This document shows positions 5,491 through 10,357 of a stretch of 10,357 nt of DNA, piece after piece. This stretch comes from an uncultured Oscillospiraceae bacterium. GTDB taxonomy: Bacteria > Bacillota > Clostridia > Oscillospirales > Oscillospiraceae. The stretch spans positions 1 to 10,357 of the forward strand of contig CANRHF010000060.1 in NCBI GenBank assembly GCA_947630345.1. Direction: 5' to 3'. The notes under the pieces are model-generated. The model was not told where the DNA came from. It did no database searches and saw only the letters and a program-made list of their open reading frames with translations. The number at the start of each line of letters is the position of its first letter. The stretch's first letter is position 1. Made by a program: the position numbers and the translations under genes.

Positions 5491-7785
5491 GGGTTTTTCC
5501 TCCTTGATTTTCCGGACCTTGGGGGCCGGATGATTCCCAACCGCCGAAGCGGTTTTGGGCTTAAACAGGCGCAGCCGCAGAGCGTTAGATACCACGAACA
5601 CCGAGCTCAGGCTCATGGCCGCCGCCCCCAGCATGGGGCTCAGCTGCAAATGGAAGGCCGGATACAGCACGCCCGCGGCAATGGGGATGCCCAGGGTGTT
5701 GTAGAAAAAGGCCCAAAAGAGATTTTCCCGGATATTTCGGATGGTGGCCCGGCTCAGCTCCACGGCCTTGTTCACCCCGGACAGAGAGCCCTGCATCAGC
5801 ACCACGTCCGCGGATTCCATGGCGATGTCCGTGCCCGCGCCGATGGCCATGCCCACATCGGCGGTGACCAGGGCCGGGGCGTCGTTGATGCCGTCGCCCA
5901 CCATCAAGACCTTATGGCCCGCCTTCTGGAGCTTCTCCACGGCCCCGGCCTTATCGCCGGGCAGCACGTCGGAGATCACCTGGGAGATCCCGGCGGAGGC
6001 GGCGATGGCCCGGGCGGTGTTTTCGTTGTCGCCGGTAAGCATCACCGTTTCCAGGCCCAGGGACCCCATGGCCTTCACGGCCGCCACCGAGTCGGGCTTC
6101 AGCACATCCGCCGCCGCGATAGCGCCCAGATAATCGCCGTTTTCTTCCGCGAAGTACAGCGGGGTCTTCCCTGCCCCCGCCAGTTGGGGAAGCTCCGGCA
6201 CCGAAACGCCCAGCTCCTCCATCAAGCGGCGGTTGCCGCCATAGTATTTCCTTCCGCCCACGGTGCCCGCCACGCCTCGGCCCGGCAGGGTCTCAAAATC
6301 CTCGGCAACAGGATGGGGCGCGTCCCCCTGCCGCTCCAAAATGGCCTTGGCGAAGGGATGCTCGGACTTTTCCTCCAGCGCCGCCGCCAGGGACAGCAGG
6401 GTCTCCTCCCCGATTTGGGCGGGGAGAATATCCGTCACCGCCGGCTTGCCGGTGGTCAGGGTGCCGGTCTTGTCCAGCACCACCGTATCCACCCGGTGGA
6501 GGTTCTCCAGGGCCTCGGCGTTCTTGAATAAGACGCCCATCCGGGCTCCCTGGCCGGTGCCCACCATAATGGCCACCGGCGTGGCCAGTCCCAGGGCGCA
6601 GGGGCAGGAGATGACCAGCACGGAGATGGCGCTGGTGAGGGCAAATTCCAAAGTCTGACCCGCCAGCATCCAGACCAGGAAGGTCCCGGCGGCGATGGTC
6701 ATGACCACCGGCACAAAGACCCCGGCGATTTTATCCGCCAGCCGGGCGATGGGCGCCTTGGAGCCGCCTGCCTCCTCCACCATGCGGATGACCTGAGCCA
6801 GGGTGGTGTCCTGCCCCACCTTTTCCGCCCGAAATTCCAGATACCCCTCGGTGTTGATGGTGGCGGCGGACACCGGGTCCCCCGGCTCCTTCTCCACCGG
6901 CACGCTCTCGCCGGTGAGGGCGCTCTGATCCACGGAGGCCCGGCCGGACAGCACCGTGCCGTCCACGGGAATGCTGCCGCCGGAGCGGACCACCACGGTG
7001 TCCCCCACCCGGACCTCCTCCACCGGGACCTCTACCACGGCGTCCCCCCGGCGGACCGAGGCGGTCTTGGGCCGCAGGTCCATGAGCTGCCGAATGGCGT
7101 CGCCGGTCTTGCCCTTGGCCCGGGTCTCCAGAAACTTGCCCAGGGTGATCAGGGTCAGAATGGTGGCGGCGGACTCAAAGTAGAGATTCTCAGAATACCT
7201 AGTCACCGTCTCCCAGTCCCCGCGGCCCATGGCCCGGGCCATGACGAACAGGGCGGCGACGCCGTAGATCAGGGCCGCCAGGGAGCCCACGGCGATCAGA
7301 GAGTCCATGTTGGGGGCCCGCTTCCACAGAGCCTTCAGGCCCCGGGTATAGTAGACCCGGTTGAGATAGACGATGGGCAGCGTCAGGAAGAACTGCAGCA
7401 GCGCCGCCACCAGGGCGTTTTCCGTCCCGTGGTACCAGTGAGGCGCCGGCAGGCCCACCATATGGCCCATGGTGAAATACATCAGGATCACCAGCAGAAT
7501 CGCCGAGCCGATGATCCGAATTTTCATCTCCTTCAGGGCCTGATCCGCCGGGGCCTGGGCCGGGGCGGCCTGTTTCTCCCCTTCCGGGATGGCGCCGTAG
7601 CCGGCGTCCTGGACAGCCTTCACAATGGCGGGAATCACGGACCGGTCCCTGGCCTCCACCGCCATGGTCCCGGCCAGGAGGTTCACCTCCGCCTTCTCCA
7701 CCCCCGGCACCTGGCCGGAGACCTTTTCCACCCGGGCCGAGCAGGCGGCGCAGCTCATGCCGGTGACTTGGAATCGCAGCTTCAT
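5293..7785 (-). CDS. copA: Copper-translocating P-type ATPase with N- and C-terminal HMA domains
   Basis: An 830-residue P1B-ATPase that pumps Cu(I) out of the cytoplasm. In order: an N-terminal HMA domain with GMSCAAC (C12, C15); a linker of about 20 Ala/Pro/Gln-rich residues; membrane helices from about 90; TGES in the actuator domain (291-294); the transmembrane CPC (394-396); DKTGT with phospho-Asp D438; the nucleotide-binding HP (476-477); TGDN; GDGINDAP (630-637); and helices with the Tyr-Asn pair (695-696) and Met/Ser (MSLSS, 724-728) typical of Cu(I)-selective P1B-1 pumps. A charged linker leads to a second HMA domain (766-830) with GMMCGHC (C777, C780) that resembles free CopZ. The start has AAGGGAG 7 nt upstream. 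It is the first gene of a unit with the hydrolase and is divergent from the HxlR regulator. Confidence 0.95.
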   Translation of the reverse strand: MKLRFQVTGMSCAACSARVEKVSGQVPGVEKAEVNLLAGTMAVEARDRSVIPAIVKAVQDAGYGAIPEGEKQAAPAQAPADQALKEMKIRIIGSAILLVILMYFTMGHMVGLPAPHWYHGTENALVAALLQFFLTLPIVYLNRVYYTRGLKALWKRAPNMDSLIAVGSLAALIYGVAALFVMARAMGRGDWETVTRYSENLYFESAATILTLITLGKFLETRAKGKTGDAIRQLMDLRPKTASVRRGDAVVEVPVEEVRVGDTVVVRSGGSIPVDGTVLSGRASVDQSALTGESVPVEKEPGDPVSAATINTEGYLEFRAEKVGQDTTLAQVIRMVEEAGGSKAPIARLADKIAGVFVPVVMTIAAGTFLVWMLAGQTLEFALTSAISVLVISCPCALGLATPVAIMVGTGQGARMGVLFKNAEALENLHRVDTVVLDKTGTLTTGKPAVTDILPAQIGEETLLSLAAALEEKSEHPFAKAILERQGDAPHPVAEDFETLPGRGVAGTVGGRKYYGGNRRLMEELGVSVPELPQLAGAGKTPLYFAEENGDYLGAIAAADVLKPDSVAAVKAMGSLGLETVMLTGDNENTARAIAASAGISQVISDVLPGDKAGAVEKLQKAGHKVLMVGDGINDAPALVTADVGMAIGAGTDIAMESADVVLMQGSLSGVNKAVELSRATIRNIRENLFWAFFYNTLGIPIAAGVLYPAFHLQLSPMLGAAAMSLSSVFVVSNALRLRLFKPKTASAVGNHPAPKVRKIKEEKPMETTIKVNGMMCGHCKARVEQACMAVPGAQEAVADLEKKQVTVKGTAAPEALKKAITDAGYEVAG
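5499..5505 (-). promoter_or_regulatory. Internal Shine-Dalgarno within copA
   Basis: The minus strand reads AAGGAGG, a full match to the anti-Shine-Dalgarno core, 8 nt before the in-frame ATG at 5488-5490. It is a better match than the signal of copA itself (AAGGGAG at 7793-7799), and it falls in the linker encoding KIKEEKP, where coding constraint is low. Confidence 0.6.
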
Positions 7786-7834
7786 GGGTTTTCTCCCTTC
7801 TGCGGCATTGACGCCGCGGCTGTTTTGTGATACT

Positions 7835-7862
7835 ATTGTAGCATACGATTCTAAATTTGCAA
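7835..7862 (-). promoter_or_regulatory. copA promoter
   Basis: On the minus strand, TTGCAA (7857-7862) is followed by a 16-nt spacer and TACAAT (7835-7840) preceded by TGC, giving a good extended -10. Predicted transcription start is near 7828, leaving a leader of about 43 nt. The leader contains a short GC hairpin (GCGGC/GCCGC, 7802-7817) just upstream of the copA ribosome binding site. Confidence 0.65.
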
Positions 7863-7886
7863 GTACGCACTATTTTGTGCAATACT
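7857..7886 (+). promoter_or_regulatory. Candidate promoter of the HxlR regulator gene
   Basis: TTGCAA (7857-7862) is its own reverse complement, so the same six bases that form the copA -35 can act as -35 for the plus strand. An 18-nt spacer then leads to AATACT (7881-7886, four of six matches to TATAAT). The -10 is weak, and the assignment is tentative. Confidence 0.35.
7863..7885. promoter_or_regulatory. Imperfect inverted repeat, candidate operator
   Basis: GTA-c-GCAC and GTGC-aa-TAC flank the central TATTTT. The repeat lies between the -35 and -10 of the regulator promoter and directly upstream of the copA -35. That position suits autorepression of the regulator and upstream control of copA. 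HxlR proteins bind inverted repeats as dimers, so the adjacent HxlR product is the natural candidate ligand. Confidence 0.4.
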
Positions 7887-7913
7887 ATCCTTTTTGATAC
7901 CGAGGTGTTTGTA

Positions 7914-8282
7914 ATGGAACTGACGGACAATTGCCCCGTGGAGGCCACGCTGGACCTGATCGGCGGGAAGTACAAGGCCCTGATCCTCTGGCACCTGTCG
8001 GACGGAACCCTGCGCTTTTCCCAGCTTCGCCGGCTGATCCACGGCGCCACGGCCAAGATGCTCACCCAGCAGCTCCGGGAGCTGGAGGCCAGCAGCCTGG
8101 TGCGCCGGGAGGTGTACCCGGTGATCCCGCCCAAGGTGGAATACTCCTTGACGGAGCTGGGCAGAAGCTTGATGCCCATTCTCGTGGCCATGCGGGACTG
8201 GGGCGCGGAATACCTAAAGGGCCAAAACCTGCAAACCTGCTGCTTTATGATGGAGGAAAACCCCCTTTCCAAGGCGCTATGA
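7914..8282 (+). CDS. HxlR-family winged-helix transcriptional regulator
   Basis: A 122-residue HxlR/YodB-type regulator. The conserved N-terminal block (NCPVEATLDLIGGKYKALIL, 6-25), RFSQLRRLIHGATAKMLTQQL (34-54), LVRREVYPVIPPKVEYSLTELG (62-83) and the terminal dimerisation helix (LMPILVAMRDWG) are all present. C7 is the conserved position used as a thiol redox sensor in YodB-like members. The tail has an additional adjacent Cys pair at 109-110 followed by Phe-Met-Met. The ATG at 7914 is chosen because GAGGTG lies 6 nt upstream; an upstream in-frame TTG at 7857 overlaps the promoter. It is transcribed divergently from copA, so it probably controls copA and itself. The ligand could be copper, quinones/aldehydes or disulfide stress, and the sequence cannot decide. 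Confidence 0.93.
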   Translation: MELTDNCPVEATLDLIGGKYKALILWHLSDGTLRFSQLRRLIHGATAKMLTQQLRELEASSLVRREVYPVIPPKVEYSLTELGRSLMPILVAMRDWGAEYLKGQNLQTCCFMMEENPLSKAL

Positions 8283-8299
8283 TGCAATTATGATGCAAT
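8279..8299 (+). repeat. Tandem direct repeat ATGATGCAAT, 11-bp period
   Basis: Two exact copies of ATGATGCAAT (8279-8288 and 8290-8299) are separated by one T. The first copy overlaps the end of the HxlR gene. Head-to-tail repeats with about one helical turn of spacing are the usual binding sites of OmpR/PhoB-family response regulators, and the next gene encodes one. Confidence 0.6.
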
Positions 8300-8303
8300 C
8301 GGG

Positions 8304-8312
8304 TGCTATTCT
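8304..8312 (+). promoter_or_regulatory. Extended -10 upstream of the response regulator
   Basis: TGCTATTCT matches the extended -10 pattern TGnTATAAT at seven of the eight specified bases plus the free base. The direct repeat occupies the place of the -35, as in activator-dependent PhoB-type promoters. Predicted start near 8319 leaves a leader of about 20 nt that includes the G-rich ribosome binding site at 8324-8332. Confidence 0.4.
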
Positions 8313-8340
8313 TTGGGAAAAAGAAAGGGGGGACGGCGCC

Positions 8341-8994
8341 ATGGTCAAAATTCTGATCGTGGAGGATGAATTGCCGATCTCGGAACTGCTCCGAATCAGC
8401 CTACGAAAAGCGGGGTATGTGTGTACCTGCGTCTTTGACGGCATGGCGGCGGCGGACGCCGTGGAGCGGGACAGCTACGATCTAATCCTGCTGGACGTGA
8501 TGCTGCCGGGGATCAGCGGCTTTGAGCTGATGGACTACATCAAGGAGCATGGCACGCCCGTGATCTTCATCACCGCCCGGAACAACGTCAACGACCGGGT
8601 GAAGGGGCTGAAAATGGGGGCGGAGGACTACATCATCAAGCCCTTTGAAATATTGGAGCTGCTGGCCCGGGTGGAGGGGGTCCTCCGCCGCCACGGGAAG
8701 CTGGCGACGGTGCTCCATGTGGGCGGGCTGGACATCAACACCGAGGCCATGCAGGTGACCCGGGGCGGCGTGCCCATCACCCTGACCCGGAAGGAGTATG
8801 AGATTTTGCTGCTCTTCGCTCAGAATCCCGGAATCGTACTGAATAAAAGTACCATCTACGAGCGGGTCTGGGGCGGCGAGTACCCGGACAGCACCCGCAC
8901 CGTGGAGCTGCACATCCAGCGCCTGAAAAAGAAGGTGGGCTGGAACGACTGCCTCCGGGCGGTCATCAATATGGGTTACCGTCTGGAGGTGTAA
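8341..8994 (+). CDS. OmpR/PhoB-family response regulator
   Basis: A 217-residue two-domain response regulator. The receiver domain has the acidic pair at E8-D9 (IVEDE), phospho-acceptor D52 in LLDVMLPG, the switch Thr in FITARNN (T76 region) and the conserved Lys in DYIIKPFE (K101 region). The C-terminal winged helix carries LTRKEYEILLLFAQNPG and RTVELHIQRLKKKVG with NMGYRLEV at the end, as in OmpR/PhoB/VanR proteins. The ATG at 8341 is chosen because the domain starts there and AAAGGGGGG lies 8 nt upstream; an in-frame ATG at 8290 would add 17 residues unlike the family and sits in the repeat. The kinase gene follows after 3 nt. Target genes are unknown; nearby copA is a possibility only by position. 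Confidence 0.95.
   Translation: MVKILIVEDELPISELLRISLRKAGYVCTCVFDGMAAADAVERDSYDLILLDVMLPGISGFELMDYIKEHGTPVIFITARNNVNDRVKGLKMGAEDYIIKPFEILELLARVEGVLRRHGKLATVLHVGGLDINTEAMQVTRGGVPITLTRKEYEILLLFAQNPGIVLNKSTIYERVWGGEYPDSTRTVELHIQRLKKKVGWNDCLRAVINMGYRLEV
8985..8989 (+). promoter_or_regulatory. Ribosome binding site for the TTG-started kinase
   Basis: GGAGG inside the last codons of the response regulator, 8 nt before TTG at 8998. It decides the kinase start; no ATG or GTG fits near the required N-terminus. Confidence 0.75.
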
Positions 8995-8997
8995 GCA

Positions 8998-10357
8998 TTG
9001 AGCGTTCGCCTGAAGCTGATCGTCACCGTCTCCCTGCTTCTTGCCCTGAGCTTTGGCGTCGGCGGAACGGCGCTGATCTCAAATTCCTTTCAACAGGCGC
9101 TGGCGGCGGAAAAATCCGCCGCCATGGAGTCCTATCGCAGTCTGCGGGACACCGTTTCCCTGCTGAACAACACCGGGTCCCATTCATATTATGTAAACTT
9201 AACCGATGTTTTGAAGGAGCTGGACCCCGGGCAGGATGCCGGCTGGATGGGTCTGCTCCTCCGCCAGGATCAGACTGTCCTCTATTCCAGCGGGGATATC
9301 TCCCTTCTGGGGACCGGCGCGGCCCCGGCGACAGGGCTTTGCGTCTGCACCACGGCGCGGAGAAGCGGCGGCTGGGCCTACCTGGCCTCCAGCAGTCTCC
9401 AGTCCGGGGGGCAGGTTCTGATCCTGGAGGCGGCCTTCGACCTCACTCCCGCCTTTTCCGCCCGGGACGCCCAGCTCCGGCTTTTCTGGATTCTCTACGC
9501 CGGGGCGGCGGCGCTGGGACTTCTGGCGGCGCTGCTGATTGGGGCGCTGCTGACCCGGGATCTGCGCAAGCTCACCACCGCCGTGCGGCGGATTTCAAGC
9601 GGGAACCTGGCCTGGCGCTCCGATATCCACAGCCAGGACGAATTTGGCCAGCTGTCCCGGGATTTTGACGCCATGGCGGGAAAACTCCAGGAAAATTTCG
9701 CCCGGATGGAGTCGGAAATGCAGCGGCAAGACGCCTTTATGGGAGCCTTTGCCCATGAGCTGAAAACCCCCATGACCTCCATCATCGGCTACGCTGATCT
9801 GCTCCGCCAGGATTCTCTGGAGGAGGAGGACCGGATGGGCGCCGCCAACTATATTTTTTCCGAGGGCCAGCGGCTGGAAAAGCTGTCCTTTAAGCTGCTG
9901 GAGCTGCTGCTATTGGAGCAGGACACCCCCGTGATGCGGGACGTGAGCCTGAACGCCTTTTTGGCCGACGTGGAGCAGACCCTGGCCCCCATGACCAAGG
10001 AGCGGGGCGTCCGGCTGATCTGCCGGGGGGAGCCCGGCCGGGCGGTATTTGACCCGGATCTGGTCAAATCCCTGCTCTACAACCTGATTGACAACGCCAC
10101 CAAGGCCCTGGGCGAGGGGGGCACGGTGGCGGTAGAGGGCAAGCGAATCTCCGGCGGCTGCCAGTTTCAGGTGGTGGACAATGGCCGGGGCATGGAGGAA
10201 AAGGAGCTAAGCAAGATCACCGAGGCCTTTTACCGGGTGGACAAGGCCCGGTCTCGGAGCCAGGGCGGCGCGGGACTGGGCCTGGCCCTGTGCAAGAGGA
10301 TCGTGGAGCTCCACAGCGGCAATCTGAGCTTCCAGAGCCAGGTGGGCAAGGGCACCT
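8998..10357 (+). CDS. Sensor histidine kinase (3'-truncated)
   Basis: An open frame from TTG to the window edge encodes 453 residues of a membrane sensor kinase, the partner of the preceding regulator. In order: a first membrane helix (about 5-27); an extracytoplasmic sensor region of about 130 residues with a Cys-Val-Cys at 115-117; a second membrane helix (about 162-184); a HAMP linker (about 185-238, TRDLRKLTTAVRRISSGNLA); and a HisKA domain with the phospho-accepting His at H253 in FAHELKTPMTS. The HATPase domain has the N box (LYNLIDNATKAL), G1 (DNGRGM), the F box (FYRVDKARS) and G2 (GGAGLGLALC). Only the last 10-20 residues seem missing. The ligand sensed is unknown. The short 3-nt gap and the shared ribosome binding site region indicate co-translation with the regulator. 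Confidence 0.93.
   Translation, partial: MSVRLKLIVTVSLLLALSFGVGGTALISNSFQQALAAEKSAAMESYRSLRDTVSLLNNTGSHSYYVNLTDVLKELDPGQDAGWMGLLLRQDQTVLYSSGDISLLGTGAAPATGLCVCTTARRSGGWAYLASSSLQSGGQVLILEAAFDLTPAFSARDAQLRLFWILYAGAAALGLLAALLIGALLTRDLRKLTTAVRRISSGNLAWRSDIHSQDEFGQLSRDFDAMAGKLQENFARMESEMQRQDAFMGAFAHELKTPMTSIIGYADLLRQDSLEEEDRMGAANYIFSEGQRLEKLSFKLLELLLLEQDTPVMRDVSLNAFLADVEQTLAPMTKERGVRLICRGEPGRAVFDPDLVKSLLYNLIDNATKALGEGGTVAVEGKRISGGCQFQVVDNGRGMEEKELSKITEAFYRVDKARSRSQGGAGLGLALCKRIVELHSGNLSFQSQVGKGT

Noticed and set aside
5449..6531. A 360-codon plus-strand open frame antisense to copA
   Set aside because: Same shadow composition, no ribosome binding site, and copA motifs on the other strand account for the sequence.
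7802..7817. GC hairpin in the copA leader as a riboswitch or attenuator
   Set aside because: Only a 5-bp stem with a 6-nt loop and no competing structure is visible, too little to support a regulatory RNA.
7199..8287. A 362-codon minus-strand open frame spanning the HxlR gene, the promoter region and the start of copA
   Set aside because: It is antisense to the HxlR gene and out of frame with copA, crosses the divergent promoters, and shows no recognisable domain. Its copA part has a Gly/Pro/Arg shadow composition.
8290..8340. Response regulator starting at the upstream in-frame ATG at 8290
   Set aside because: The 17 extra residues are unlike the family, fall on the direct repeat and extended -10, and the ATG at 8341 has its own ribosome binding site.

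Overview
This window is GC-rich bacterial chromosome with dense, short-spaced operons, frequent GGAGG ribosome binding sites and occasional TTG starts. Protein content (an AGCS sodium:alanine symporter, an Spx/ArsC-like reductase, an HxlR regulator, a copper ATPase with HMA domains at both ends) and codon bias suggest a high-GC Clostridia member, most likely an Oscillospiraceae gut anaerobe of the Flavonifractor/Lawsonibacter type. That placement is inference from style, not from a marker gene. I see no mobile element, RNA gene or CRISPR array.

Layout, left to right. (1) 1-274: the 3' end of an unrecognised plus-strand membrane protein, converging on a minus-strand operon, with a shared hairpin terminator at 355-388. 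(2) 394-2989, minus: an AGCS sodium:alanine/glycine symporter followed by a class I/II aminotransferase. They are probably co-transcribed, and their reading frames overlap by an unusual 149 nt. (3) 3054-4274, minus: an operon of a tiny conserved-looking protein, truA and an ArsC/Spx-family reductase. All three overlap end to start, and a strong Rho-independent terminator closes the operon. (4) 4335-7785, minus: a copper-exporting P1B-ATPase (CopA) with a C-terminal CopZ-like domain, then an alpha/beta hydrolase 1 nt downstream. (5) 7786-7913: a divergent promoter region. (6) 7914-10357, plus: an HxlR-family regulator, then an OmpR-family response regulator and a sensor histidine kinase that runs off the right edge.

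The most interesting part is 5293-10357. The CopA frame contains a near-perfect Shine-Dalgarno and an in-frame ATG exactly where its C-terminal metal-binding domain starts, so one gene may give both a pump-chaperone fusion and a free 65-residue CopZ. The divergent neighbour is an HxlR protein, not the CsoR or CopY usually found beside copper ATPases. Its conserved N-terminal Cys is joined by a Cys-Cys-Phe-Met-Met tail, and the two genes appear to share one palindromic -35 element. The two-component genes that follow have a 10-bp direct repeat with 11-bp period just upstream of an extended -10, which looks like an OmpR-family binding site.
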